A stretch of DNA of 64,000 nt from positions 20,670-84,669 of the forward strand of contig NW_024598547.1 in NCBI RefSeq assembly GCF_004379255.2, given 5' to 3'. Source of the stretch: Salvia splendens. Lineage: Eukaryota; Streptophyta; Magnoliopsida; Lamiales; Lamiaceae. Both the position numbers and the translations under genes were made by a program. The notes under the pieces were generated by a model, which made no database searches, was not told where the DNA came from, and saw nothing but the letters and a program-made list of their open reading frames with translations. This document shows positions 10,865 through 22,261 of the stretch, in pieces (the first letter of the stretch is position 1; every line of letters starts with the position of its first letter).

Positions 10865-12578
10865 TGTCACGCCCGCATTTTCTAAGAATAGAAAATACAG
10901 TTGATCGCGACTAGGGGAAGATTAAAGAAACAGGAAAGAAAGGGGAAAACACGCACATTTGACAAAAACAATTTAATAACTGAAATAACTTGGGAAAACG
11001 TCATGACATTAGAGTATCCACTATAGGGGCGGCGCGCCGGCCACCCCGGAAGAGGCTAAGCCGCGCCTGTCTATAGTGGACGAGGCGTCCGGCCCGAAGT
11101 GGACAAAAAATCGGGGGCGGAAGGGCGTTCGGCGAGAAGGGGGCGAGGACGCGGCTGAGGAAGAAGGGGTGGGGCGAGGGCCGCGGCGCCTTATTGCGTG
11201 GAAACGGGGCGGACGCGGGCGGGCGGCTATGAAACGGCTGTGCGAGAAGGGGGGCGGCGGTGGGAGGGGCTGTGCGAGAAGGGACGCGGGCGGACGGCTA
11301 TGAAACGGCTGTGCGAGAAGGGGGGCGGCGCCCTATAGTGGATACCCTTATCCTAACAAACATACGAACTCTAAGTAAATAAAGAATGGACGGCAAACAA
11401 TCTTGAAACGAGTTAGACTCTCAACGATAAAACAATTCTAAAGAAAAAGGTTCTTAGCGGAAGCGTTCAAGACACGGAAAATGCCGAGTATGAAGACACG
11501 ACATATCAAACAATACTAAACATGACAAAACAATCCATGAACTCTGCTCAACATCCTCCACGTCCATCGCCGCTCAATCTGCACATTAAGAAAAATAATA
11601 TGCAAGGCTGAGTACTTGATGCACTCAGTGGACACATGCCAAAATATAGTTTGTCAAGTCATAATCAAGTGACCTTGGGGATTTTAATTAAAAGAACCCA
11701 AGTACACTAAAAATATATTTCACAAGTTCGGTTAGCCAACCATTTTCCATCCACATTCACCATCACCATATCTGAACATACATGACAAGGAACATGGCCA
11801 CGAACCAAGTCACTAGACCGGCCAACTCCAAAGAGATAGCGCACGATCTACGGGGTGTACACTAGCCCGACCAGGGTTTGCAGCTCTACTGGGACCCGAA
11901 TTCGATTAAACATACATAACATAGCCACTTCAGATAGGTTCACTCAAAACAAAACATGGCAAGACAAACACTTTCATCCTCCTTTCACATCAAAAATATT
12001 TAGGACATAGTCCTTATTTAAAAAGAAAGTCCACCTCAAATGCTTAACTCCTCAACACTTTCTTGTTCCAGCCACAACAACGTGCACAAGTTCACCCTTT
12101 TTGAAATATCATGATATGCAAAATTATACTTTACAAAATAATAAATTTAACAATGCATGCATCCTAAGTGTGTGCTCTATTTATCCCTTTCTCTTTTCTT
12201 AGCAAAACCTCATATCTCAAACTTGTTCCAACGTCACTCAAAAATTAAGAATTCGGACTCATCAATTATATACAACAGTCCCAGACATCACTTTAAATCT
12301 TCCGATCATCACTAAACTGATATAAGCCAATTATGTAAATTCCAACCACACATAATATCCAATTACCCTAACTCAAAAGTTCAATCCTATTAAATCAAAC
12401 TAAAGAATGGAAAAGAGTCTGTATCTTAAAATACTCGCAAACACCACACGTCAATACTCCCTGCCCATTCTGCTTCCAAAACAAAATAAATAAAAAGGCA
12501 GTACGTATATTATATTCCTACCAACACAAAATGAATAAAGAATATCAGTTAAAGGATTGAACATACATACTCTCAGCA
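10865..12578 (-). repeat. Probable LTR or solo LTR of a Ty3/gypsy-type element, interrupted by a MITE
   Basis: The left end TGTCACGCCCGC and right end CTCAGCA give TG...CA limits. GGGCGTGACA is a common 3' LTR end on the complement. The internal motif AAGGCTGAGTACTTGATG...CACTCAG recalls many plant gypsy LTRs. No coding sequence and no convincing target duplication were found, so the limits and class are tentative. Confidence 0.4.
11012..11347. mobile_element. Very GC-rich Tourist-like MITE
   Basis: Ends GAGTATCCACTATAGGGGC and (complement) GGGTATCCACTATAGGGCG are inverted repeats flanked by TTA (11009-11011 and 11348-11350), as for PIF/Harbinger. The interior is strongly GC-rich, unlike everything around it. 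A unit containing GGCTATGAAACGGCTGTGCGAGAAG is repeated about two times (near 11224 and 11295), with a further GCTGTGCGAGAAGGG half copy. Confidence 0.85.
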
Positions 12579-12581
12579 CCA

Positions 12582-12584
<3 letters not shown>

Positions 12585-12622
<38 letters not shown>
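12585..12622. repeat. (TA)n microsatellite
   Basis: An uninterrupted AT dinucleotide run that abuts the following inverted-repeat element. Confidence 0.9.
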
Positions 12623-12626
<4 letters not shown>

Positions 12627-12942
12627 GAGCGTTATTATCCTATCATCCCTTAGATCCTTTATTCTTCTTAATATGAGCCGTTAGATCTCATTCATCAACG
12701 GTCCAGATGATCTGCATTATTACACTATAATGGTGCATTATTAGTCGGTGTGCATTATTCAACTGAAAATCTGCATTATTACACTATAATGGTGCATTAT
12801 TAGTCGGTATGCATTATTCAACGGAAAATTTGCATTATTAAATGACACGTGGCACTAATCTAACCGTCGGATGACAAAATCGTGGGGCTGAGATCAAGAA
12901 GGAAAAAGGAGAAAATATGCAAAAAGGAAATGAATACATCCC
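12623..12942. mobile_element. TA-flanked inverted-repeat MITE, AGGGGAGCGTTATT family
   Basis: It starts AGGGGAGCGTTATT and ends GAATACATCCCT between TA tracts, with matching subterminal blocks (CTTAGATCCTTTATTCTTCTTAATAT left, AAGAAGGAAAAAGGAGAAAAT right). The element at 32567-34191 has the same ends. Inside is a direct duplication of about 59 bp beginning ATCTGCATTATTACAC (about 12770 and 12711). It resembles rice Micron-type MITEs in lying within (TA)n. Confidence 0.75.
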
Positions 12943-12953
12943 TATATATATAT

Positions 12954-14737
12954 GGGTGCATTATAATGATAACTCCAATTTGTGTGATAACCCTATAACT
13001 AAATCTCCACCACACATTTTAAAAATATGTGGTCTGGATTTAATCTAACAAAAATATCATATTTAAGATATATTAAGGGCAAAATTGTCATTTTGTTATA
13101 AAATTGGGCGGGTAAGAAGAAAACGTGAATTAAACACTGCATTCAATTTCTCTCACACTCAAACCCTCCGAATCGCATTTCAAACCCTTGCTTCTTCAGT
13201 TTCGAAGGAAAAATCATCCAAATTCTGGAATATGTCGAAGGAAAACGCTCAAGCATCGTCGAAGAAAGGCTGGATGAAGTTTATTACTTATTTCACTTTT
13301 GTTTTTGCTCGATTTTATCATTTTGCTAGAGATTCTCGTTTTTTTAGATTCTATAGTTTTTTAGTGTAGATTTAGAGTTACATATGACAGCATGATGAAT
13401 TTACTTTGAATTTACTTCATACTTGGTTTTGTATCATCAATTCATACCTTATTCCATGATGAATTATAGTTTTAAATTATAAAATGATAGTTTTAGGGGA
13501 TAAAATGATAGTTTCAAATGATAAAATGATACCAGGGATAGAAATCAGCTGCTTCTACTAATGTATTGAATTTCATACCAATCATTGGCTTCAAAGCATC
13601 ATCACAAACATGAATGTACATACCTACAAATCAGTAAAACTATCATTTTATCAACTCAGAGTATCATTCTATCCGTCAAAACTATCATGGTATGCAGTAA
13701 ACCTAACATTTATAAGCCAAAAGTATCATGTTAACACATAATCAGCAATGCATAATATAATTACATAATATCATGAACTGATTTGTTGCCCATATTACGA
13801 ATGCCAAAACCAACTTAACGAGCATAATGTTCATAGAAATCAGCTGCTTCTACTAATGTATTGAATATCATACCAATCATTGGCTTCAAAGCATCATCAC
13901 AAACAGGAATGTACATACCTACAAATCAGTAAAACTATCATTTTATCAACTCAGAGTATCATTCTATCCGGCAAAACTATCATTTTATCAACTCAGCGTA
14001 TCATTCTATCAGGCAAAAGTACCATTTTATCAACTCAGAGTATCATTCTATCAGGCAAAACTATCATTTTATCAACTCAGAGTATCATTCTATCCGGCAA
14101 AACTATCATTGTATGCAGGAATGTACATACCTACAAATCAATAAAACTATCATTTTATCAACTCAGAGTATCATTCTATCCGGCAAAACTATCATTTTAT
14201 CAACTCAGAGTATCATTCTATCCGACAAAACTATCATTTTATCAGCTCAGAGTATCATTCTATCCGGCAAAACTATCATTCTATGCAGCAAACCTAACAT
14301 TTATAAGCAAAAAGAATCATGTTAACACATAATCGGCAATGCATAATATGTCATTTTGTCAGGGTAAAGTATCATTTTATCAACTTATATGCAAAATTGA
14401 AAACATCTTCCCGATCACAATTATACGAGAAATATGGAAACAAAATCTGGAGATTATGGAATAATGAACCAAATCGGAAGAAAATCTGGAGCCTATGTAA
14501 ATAAAATAGGCGAGAAATATGGAAACAAAATCGCTGAGAAGAGAGAATCGAACTGAGAGAGAGTGAAAGAATGGAGCGAAATTCAGAAATTAAATGAGGG
14601 AAATGACATATTTACCCTCTGCGCCTTTTTTATGAAGTAAATCTAAGTTTAAATCTCACCCACAAGATTAGAAAATATGTGTGGTTCAGATTTGGTTATA
14701 GAGTTATTACGTGATTTGGGGGTTATCATATGATCAC

Positions 14738-14740
<3 letters not shown>
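12954..14740. mobile_element. 1.8-kb TA-flanked element with ~75-bp inverted repeats
   Basis: The left block (ATGATAACTCCAATTTGTG, CCCTATAACTAAATCTCC, CACCACACAT) is repeated inverted at the right end (about 14660-14735). The ends next to the TA tracts match the other TA-flanked elements in the window. The interior holds a minisatellite and a duplicated block of about 285 bp (beginning ATAGAAATCAGCTGCTTC at 13550 and 13836). A short exon-like stretch near 13232 (MSKENAQASSKKGWMKF) could be captured host sequence but is too short to identify. No transposase was seen. Confidence 0.7.
13620..14290. repeat. 42-bp minisatellite (ACTATCATTTTATCAACTCAG unit)
   Basis: The unit AAAACTATCATTTTATCAAC-TCAGAGTATCATTCTATCCGGC repeats about ten times, the best block from 13925 to 14285, interrupted by AGGAATGTACATACCTACAAATC spacers. 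Because 42 is a multiple of three the array leaves frames open, which explains a spurious repetitive ORF. Confidence 0.85.

Positions 14741-14822
<82 letters not shown>
14741..14822. repeat. Compound (TA)n(TG)n microsatellite
   Basis: About 57 bp of TA followed by about 26 bp of TG, at the right edge of the preceding element. Confidence 0.95.
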
Positions 14823-15835
14823 GAGTCAATAGAGGGTATTTGGTTGGAGATTCTTAGGGGAGAGGGAGATATGGAGAAAACCGTATGGTAAAGGGATTGG
14901 GAGAAATTTGTTTGACTACAATTTGACTGTGAGTAGAATAATTATCTAATATTTTGGCTTCTCAAAATTGGTCAATTAAAAAGAAATAAAAGGCTAGAAC
15001 AATAGAGATAAAATGATAGGCCCAAATATTTGATTTAGAGTATTAATTAAATTGTGGTATTTTGTTTTTTTAGTACTTGGTGTTATTTCAAGTACTCGTA
15101 CGAACGCCCAAATCTCACATCGACAAAACTCACATCAATCTCGCCGACTACTTTCACCACACGATTATCCAATCAACGATACAACATTTAATATTCCCAA
15201 AAGCAACGAAACAAAACAAGGATGGTATTTTAATCAAAGTCTATCACACACTCGTTCCAAAAAAAAAAATTTAACTTAAAAAGATAGAAATATAAGCTGG
15301 TATTACATCTTTTTATTAGAAGAACTGATACGTCTTTCTGCACATAAGTGCATTTATATAATAAATTAGACTTTAATCCTATATCACAAAATATAATAAT
15401 TTTGAGTTGAATGAGTAGTAATTTGGAATTCAAACTTTATGCCGTCACACCTAATTAAATGGAGTATATATCATTCCAAAATAAAATAATGTTACAGTAA
15501 TCTTTTCTTCCTAATTAACAAAAACACTAGCCATATTATTTAAGTCAAAATTTTATCAACATGACTATGATTGGTTGAGCTAGTAAAAAAGCATCATTAA
15601 CTAATGATTTACAATTGAATAAGAGGTGAAGTCAAGATAACCTATTAAGTAAACGATAGGCCACCAAAATTTGATCAATGCTTCTTAGTTTCTACTCACC
15701 TAACTTAGTTTCTTTTATACCTAAATTAAATAAGTAAGTTTCATAATTTCTTATTTTTTGTTGATTTATGTACGCCTATATTTGAAACCTTTTGTGTCTT
15801 TTGCTTGCAGTATTGATTGCCTTTTTTTGACCTCA
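14823..15835. other. AT-rich intergenic DNA
   Basis: No gene or mobile element was recognised. Two short overlapping open frames near 15052-15279 have no protein-like composition. Confidence 0.5.
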
Positions 15836-15844
15836 TAAATAATT

Positions 15845-16234
15845 GAGATATTGGTCCCTAAAATTATAAACTCTGGCCAAAATTTGGTATTTCCCATGAA
15901 ATTTAAAATTGGCGTAGAATATCACAAACTTTGCACTTTGTTTGGTATTTCCCAAACTAACCCAAATAAGATATTTTCATCAAAATTTTATTTTACGTGG
16001 GCAACCGTAATAAGTTTTATGATATTTCAAACCACTTTTTAAGTTCATAACAAGTAGGATAAAAAGTCACGTAGAAAAATACATTAATTTAGTCGTGTCA
16101 AGTATGATAGAAAAGCCTCGTAAGTTAGTTAAATGTAGTGATAGACATGTGGTGGGACATACCAAACAAAGTGCAAAGTTCGTGGGAAATACTAAATTTT
16201 GGTCAAAGTTCATGATTTTAAGGATCAATATCCC
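15845..16234. mobile_element. Mutator-type MITE with 9-bp target duplication
   Basis: TAAATAATT flanks both ends (15836-15844 and 16235-16243). The ends GAGATATTGGTCCCTAAAAT and (complement) GGGATATTGATCCTTAAAAT continue as inverted repeats for about 100 bp, including the shared word TTTGCACTTTGTTTGGTAT. A 9-bp target and long inverted repeats are diagnostic of Mutator-like elements. There is no coding capacity. Confidence 0.88.
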
Positions 16235-16299
16235 TAAATAATTTGTTGAAAAAACTTAACTGCACCCCAAATATAAAATCTGTTCCTAGCTGCAAATTT

Positions 16300-16507
16300 C
16301 TTCCGTTGAAATTGCCTTGGCGGCCCCCACACTCCGGCCCGACATCATGTGAGGGGTTCAATCAGGGTACGCAGTAGCCCGTTAAGGGGGAGGCCTTAAC
16401 CCACTTGTGCCTGAGAGATGGAAGCAACTACACAACAACAGTGGGAATCGAACCCAGGTTCATTGCAGCAAGATCTGCCCCTCCGTTGCCAACGGCGCTA
16501 CGCCCCT
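16300..16507 (-). mobile_element. tRNA-derived SINE (Au-like)
   Basis: On the complement it starts AGGGGCGTAGCGCCGTTGG, with an A-box-like TAGCGCCGTTGGC and, about 50 bases on, a B box GGTTCGATTCC. It continues through a tRNA-unrelated body and ends in a short T tract near 16250-16300. Internal Pol III boxes, length near 200 bp and a T-rich end fit the plant Au SINE type. A second 5' fragment lies at 19404-19447. Confidence 0.75.
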
Positions 16508-16816
16508 AGAGGTGGTACTATTGATTATTGAATATGGTGGAGAAGTTAATGATACTTAGTGGCGGTAATAATTGAATTTAGTCCTTTATATTATATGTTT
16601 GAACTATGAAGTCTCACACTAAGCGGTGAGTGTGTCAATTCAAAATAATGGAACCGTGTTCGCTCAACTTGCGATTTATTTAGATAAATGAGTATAATCA
16701 TTATTAGAAAAGAAAAAAAACGTGGTAACCTGTTTGTAACACGTTTTTAAGAGAAAATTTACTGACTCGTTTGAGGCTTAATGGAGTATTTAATTACTAA
16801 TTACCACTGACCATTG

Positions 16817-16838
16817 ACACACACACACACACACACAC
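16817..16838. repeat. (AC)n microsatellite
   Basis: Eleven AC dinucleotides in a row. Confidence 0.95.
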
Positions 16839-17451
16839 TAATTCACCATCATAATTTCCACGCTCAAACAAAATACATTCAATTTTCATGAGGTTAATCA
16901 TCATTTACCACAACTTGGACATGCTTAGTGGACTAAATAGACGTAACATTTAATATTGGTTGTGGATTATCTTTTTTTTTTTTTTATCGATATAACACAT
17001 CACAGTCACTAAATATCAAATTAATTATTTGCAAATCTTAAGATAAAACGGACATAGAAGCATCGACATCGATTAGAATTAATTTGATATTTTTGGGTGT
17101 GGATTGGTTAAAGAGCTACACTATGGTGCATTCGTCCTAATTGGATGTGTGAATATACGTCTACACGTACGAGTATTTTTTTTCTTTTAACTTATTTTAA
17201 ATTTTAATATTTATATATTCGAAGAACCCAAATTAACTAAAAAAGAATGATATTTTATACTCCATGTCTCAATTATACTAAAAGTTAATTTGTTTTTTAA
17301 CACAATATTTAAGAAAATTATATTTTGTAATAATTGAAGACAGTAACCAAAATAAGAGACATAATAAAATAAGATAAATTATATTTTATTTTTTTTATTA
17401 TAAAAAATAATTCAAGCAATTAGTTCAAACCATTCAACAAAGAATATCACT
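16839..17451. other. AT-rich intergenic DNA
   Basis: Nothing recognised beyond short homopolymers. Confidence 0.5.
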
Positions 17452-17700
17452 TCCAGCATCCCTGAAAGTTTGTCACATTTTCCATTTCTATTCATCCCAC
17501 AAAATTGTTTCATTTCACTTTTTGTCATTTTTTGTAGTGGACCTGATATTCCACTAACTCATTTCTACTCAAATTTTATTATAAAACTAATATATAAAAA
17601 TAGGACTCACATTTCACTAACTTTTTCAATTCACTTTTAATTATATTTCTTAAAATCCGTGCTCGGTCAAAGTGAGACAATATTTAAGGGACGGAAGGAG
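17452..17700. mobile_element. Stowaway-like MITE relic
   Basis: The right end (complement CTCCTTCCGTCCCTTAAATA) is a Stowaway terminus. The left end (CTTCCAGCATCCCTGAAAGT) is a diverged inverted match. TA dinucleotides at the exact edges are not clear, hence a relic. Confidence 0.6.
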
Positions 17701-19403
17701 TGGTCTACAATTAATTTTTGGATAAAGGAAGTCAAATTTAATAATCTTTACTGTAATTACTCACTATCGTATAACTGTTTGAATTGAGTTCCAGTATCCA
17801 AGATTGACTATTAACATTGTACTAGCACAAAATACTGTATTTCTTTGATGGGATTAAAATTTTAAAAAAAGTTCATAAAACAGTTTACAGGTGATTCACA
17901 GTTAATATTCACACGATTACACTGGAGCTCTTAAAATTGAATCTGATCATAGCAACCGATGCAAATCTTTTATGACAAATAAATTATTAAATAAATAACC
18001 TAAATGTATATAAATTATACATATACATAATGACCTTTTTAAAAAATTTAATTGAATTAAATTACTTATTGGATCTGTTATTATTCGATTGCAATAAAAT
18101 TAAGAAATGATATGAATTATTTATGACAAATTTTCAGTTGATTTTGAGCTTAATTCTAAATAATTATCCGTTTTCAATAGAAAAAATTAAAAATATTAAA
18201 TATGTAGATATTTAATTTAAATTTTTTAATATTTTTAAAAATTGTTGCAGAATGATTAGTATATAATTTGTTTAAAATTAATAAATTTTTATAAATTCAT
18301 TTTCAATACATACTATCTTTACAAATTCAATATAATTATGTATGTACACTTATGTATATTTATTAAATATCCCTTGATTCAGACAGTGTGCCATAGTCTT
18401 ACTACATTTATATGCAGAATAGGAATGGTGCGGTCATGTTCTATGTTACTATTTTTAATTAATTGATTACTAAAAATTAAAACTACTGTGTTAATAACTG
18501 CTTTAGAATAAACATAGGTGAAAGCCGGCAGCTGTCCATTACAAAGTAGGTGAACAAGATCACATGCATTAAATTTGCCTGATTTTGTTTTTTTCTTCTT
18601 CTTCTTCTTCTTTCTATTAATTTGTTATTTTCTAAATGGCCAATATTCGATTTATCATGTAAAAGAAATAAAAAATTAGTACTATCACTTTAAACCATAA
18701 ATTATCTTATCTTTATCAATTAAAGTTAAATTAACAACTACAAATATCCATCCTTCCTATAGTAAATTTAAAAGGTGTTCATGATTAATTCTTTTAAGAA
18801 ACTCAATTTTTTGTGAATGATAATTTAAAAACTTTAATTTACACTCCAGTATAAATCCGAGTTGTGAATGATAATCTTAAATCTCATTTAAAAAGTATTA
18901 CATTGCAAATTACTTATTACTAATTAATAAAATTATGCTTTAATAAAAAAAATGGCAGTAATTCATCCAAACCGTTCTTGAAATTCTTGCATGGATTAAT
19001 TGTTTTAGGTTTCAATGTCCATGAGACTGACAGGATTTAATGATTCTAGTTGATAATAAATATATGCCTCATGAAATAAAATATTTAAAGTCTTGTCCAT
19101 CATCATCCATCCACAAAAAATATGAAAATAATGTTGACTTAACAAGTGGTGGATGGTATGTGATGCAAATGTATTAGACCCTATACAATATATACATCTT
19201 TTTCTAGAGGTAGGGCATCCAAATCTTGAAATTGTAACAAGACATCAACTTTCAAATTTATTGCTAATTTGACTCAAATCTTTAAAAATTTATTTGTTAC
19301 CCAATTTCTCATTATGCAGTATTCATATCCCTGGATTTTGTACGCGAATTCGAATCGGATATCTACATATCCACCATACATCACATAGTCTAATTGTACT
19401 ATT
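17701..19403. other. AT-rich intergenic DNA
   Basis: No gene is seen. A (TTC)n tract of about 24 bp lies at 18591-18614. Confidence 0.5.
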
Positions 19404-19447
19404 GCAGCAAGCTCTGCTTCTCCGTTGCCAACTGCGCTACGCCCCTG
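19404..19447 (-). mobile_element. 5' fragment of the same SINE
   Basis: The complement reads GGGCGTAGCGCAGTTGGC-AACGGAG and then a CAGAGCTTGCTGCAAT segment, matching the head of the SINE at 16300-16507 with a more tRNA-like A box (GCGCAGTTGG). The B box and body are missing. Confidence 0.7.
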
Positions 19448-21128
19448 CGGGCATTTTCAAATTCATCACTGAATGCTTGAAAATGTGACTCGTACGCCCC
19501 GAGAGCCCTAAATACGCCATCTAACTCCTAACTCGGTTATCCAATCTTTGGACGTCGGATTATGAAATTGGCAACACTCGGATGATAGTCCAAACAATGA
19601 ACTTATATGTTGTATATCGAAACATTTTAAAATTTTGGATCTAATTTTTTAACATGGTATATAGAAAGAAAAGAGAATTGAAAAACAATCAACCATTTTC
19701 TCTTTATTCAGTTGGGCTGGTTAGACACTGTGTGTGAAACAGAAAAACAAAAAAAAAGGAAAAGGGAACAGCACTGTTTCATTTGGGCCAAGTTGTATTT
19801 GCCCGTCAAGAATTTTTATTTGTGTTTATAAAAAGAAATAAGGTCTCGTGTATTTTATGTACTTGGCCCAATTTATCTTACTAATTTTCATCAAATGAAA
19901 TATGGGTGATGCATCTTAATTTTAATTTTTATTCTCCACACACACAAGTATGTAATAAATGCATGTTTTAGCAAAATATACTAAACACCAAATTGCTTAA
20001 GCACATGTGTTTGAATATACTTGGGCCTGAGAATGAGTGACATAATCCCAATCTTTTCCATCACCCAAGTGAAAAAAAGACAACTCATGCCCAATCAATA
20101 TTATAAATAGATTTATGCAGAATTAGCCATTTTCTTATTAGCCAATACTTCATCTATAATTATCTATTTTGTCATTGTCATCCCTCTATCAATAATAAAG
20201 GTTAACATTCTACTAATTACCTTACATTTTAATAAAAGTTTGACCCACCTTCCATTATATTTTTCCATTCATTTTCTATTATTTTTTAAAAACTTATGTC
20301 AAGCTAAACTGAGCCTATTATTCGAGGAGAGAGGGAGTAGAACTTAGGGCGACTTCCCCTCTAGTAAATAATTGTATTCAATTGACCGAGGCGTTTACCA
20401 TAGTTATCAAACATAATTTAACAACATAAGATAGGTAAATCCAAAAAATAGCGGTTAGATTAGGGGTAAAGGAAGATTTTATTATTATTATTATTTTTTT
20501 TTTTTTTTGAAAACAAAAAGGAAGATTAATTGGAGTAGTTGAGTCAATTTTAGTGATGCAAAGTCTTTCACGAAAACTCACTTTGAAATGTTGATATCAT
20601 GACATCAACCTACAAATTCTGCCCAATCACTAATCAAAAAGTTGTTGGCCAAAATCTCCAGTTACGCTATTGTTCTCTCTAATTAAAGAGTGATATCTTC
20701 TTTTATATATTTGACATCTAATTCATTTACTTCCCCAATAGTCTTGATAATATATAAATGATATACATGTAAAATTGATAAAAAAAAAATGTGAGAAAAA
20801 TAAAAAAAGAGAAAATTATTGAAATATTGTTAGGACTTAGGAGAGAATAAGGCCTACTTTATTAAAAATAAAAAAAGTTAAAGGATAACTATTTTTTATA
20901 AAAAAAAACTCAAGAAAATTATAGTAATTGATTAGGGATCAACGAAGTATAATTTAAATTATCTAAAAATAGTAGTACATTAGTAAATATGCAATCTTGG
21001 TAATTGATATCATGATACGTGATAATGGAATACAAAATTGAGACAAAAGTTATCAAGCATTGACGATGTTGAGATGTAAAATCAGAAACAAACAAAGTAT
21101 ACCAATATGTTATTTTGGAAGTAAATTA
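19448..21128. other. AT-rich intergenic DNA
   Basis: No coding pattern. The stretch ending near 20340 (CGAGGAGAGAGGGAGTAG) looks like one end of a decayed Stowaway element. Confidence 0.45.
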
Positions 21129-21400
21129 TTCCCTCCGTCCGGCATTAGGAGTCCCGGTTGAGTTTGGTGCGGGTTTTAAGAAATATTTGATTTTGTAATA
21201 ATTGGAGTGTGTGATAATAGAATGTGGGACCATTTGCATTATTATTGGCTTTATTCTTTAGATGTGTTTTTACTTGTGCTTTATAGTGTTTTATTTTATA
21301 ATATTTTTATTTCATTTTTTATGAAAATATCTCACCGGGACTCCTAATGCCGAACGGATGAAAATGGTCAACCGGGACTCCTAATGCCGGACGGAGGAAG
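21129..21400. mobile_element. Stowaway MITE
   Basis: Terminal inverted repeats TTCCCTCCGTCCGGCATTAG and (complement) CTTCCTCCGTCCGGCATTAG continue for about 30 bp and are flanked by TA. This is the classic Stowaway (Tc1/mariner) structure. An extra inner copy of the end (GGGACTCCTAATGCCGAACG) sits about 40 bp inside the right terminus. Confidence 0.93.
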
Positions 21401-21714
21401 TAATAACTAGTGGTTGTTGACTAATAGTAATAAAACCAATAAGCTCCCTCCATCCAAAGGTAGTGGAGTCGTTACATTCGTATTCCTCTTTGGAATGTCT
21501 TAGAGCATCCACAACCGTGCTCTTGCCAGCGAGCACGGTTGTGGGCCAGGGCCCACTTTTTCTGCCTGCTCTCTAGCAAGAGCACAACACCCACAGCTGT
21601 ACTCTTCCGCAAGGACGAGCACAAATTCAATTTAAAATTCAATTAAACAAAAAATTTCCATAATATTAAAATTCATTAAAAAAACCTAAATAATATTACA
21701 AATGACAAATAAAA

Positions 21715-21860
21715 TAAAAACGACATAATTAAAATCCTAAAAATAAAAAATTACATAATTAAAATACTAAAAATTAAAAATTACATAATTAGACTCCTAA
21801 AAATTAAAAATTACATAATTAGACTCCTAAAAATTAAAAATTACATAATTAAAATCCAAA
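21715..21860. repeat. 30-bp tandem repeat inside the MITE
   Basis: About five copies of ATTACATAATTAGACTCCTA-AAAATTAAAA, with AAAATCC or AAAATAC variants in the outer units. Confidence 0.85.
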
Positions 21861-22125
21861 ATTTGAGATTGAGAGAGTTGTTTGGTATAGTGTCATTTTT
21901 TGTGTTTGAAATGAGACTATTTATAGATGAAAGTATGAATTTTGGGGTACAAATAATGAAAAAAATAAATTAAAAGTGTGGAAAAAATGGATATATTTTA
22001 TTAGGAAGTGGGAAAATATTTTTTTTATTAATTTTGAATTTTTCAGATTTTTTCAATTTTTTTAAAAAATTATAAAAAATGATAAATCAACGGGTCAATC
22101 AGAGCATGTCACGTCGACGCCTCGT

Positions 22126-22187
22126 GCTCTTGCCGCTGGCACGGACGTGCTCTTAGCTAAGAGCACGTCCGTGCCAGCGGCAAGAGC
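22126..22187. repeat. Perfect 62-bp palindrome without spacer
   Basis: The 31 bases starting GCTCTTGCCGCTGGCACGG are followed immediately by their exact reverse complement. The centre is CTTAG/CTAAG at 22156/22157. Confidence 0.97.
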
Positions 22188-22261
22188 GCAGCGGCGGCGG
22201 AGCTCGTCCTTGCCAGCGGCACGGACGGACGGACATCGTCCGTCCACCGTCATGGATGCTC

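Larger units (their letters stand above)
21503..22261. mobile_element. PIF/Harbinger-type MITE with a perfect inner palindrome
   Basis: Ends GAGCATCCACAACCGTGCTC and (complement) GAGCATCCATGACGGTGGAC are inverted repeats flanked by TTA and TCA. The interior has a 30-bp tandem repeat (21715-21860), an AT-rich middle and a GC-rich right part with stacked hairpins. The GAGCATCC terminus is shared with the elements at 3413 and 51629. Confidence 0.8.

Noticed and set aside
11076..11303. GC-rich open frame of 75 codons
   Set aside because: Lies wholly inside a MITE, and the Gly/Arg-rich product follows from GC content and internal repeats.
13880..14332. 150-codon repetitive open frame (IILSTQSIILSGKT repeats)
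   Set aside because: Artefact of a 42-bp tandem repeat, with no codon or protein-like signal outside it.
15052..15279. 75-codon frame starting with a hydrophobic stretch, resembling a secreted peptide
   Set aside because: A second overlapping frame is equally open and there is no promoter or conserved motif. Judged to be chance in low-complexity DNA.
16440..16507. tRNA gene on the minus strand
   Set aside because: A and B boxes are present but there is no cloverleaf acceptor stem, and a SINE body follows, so it is tRNA-derived, not a tRNA gene.
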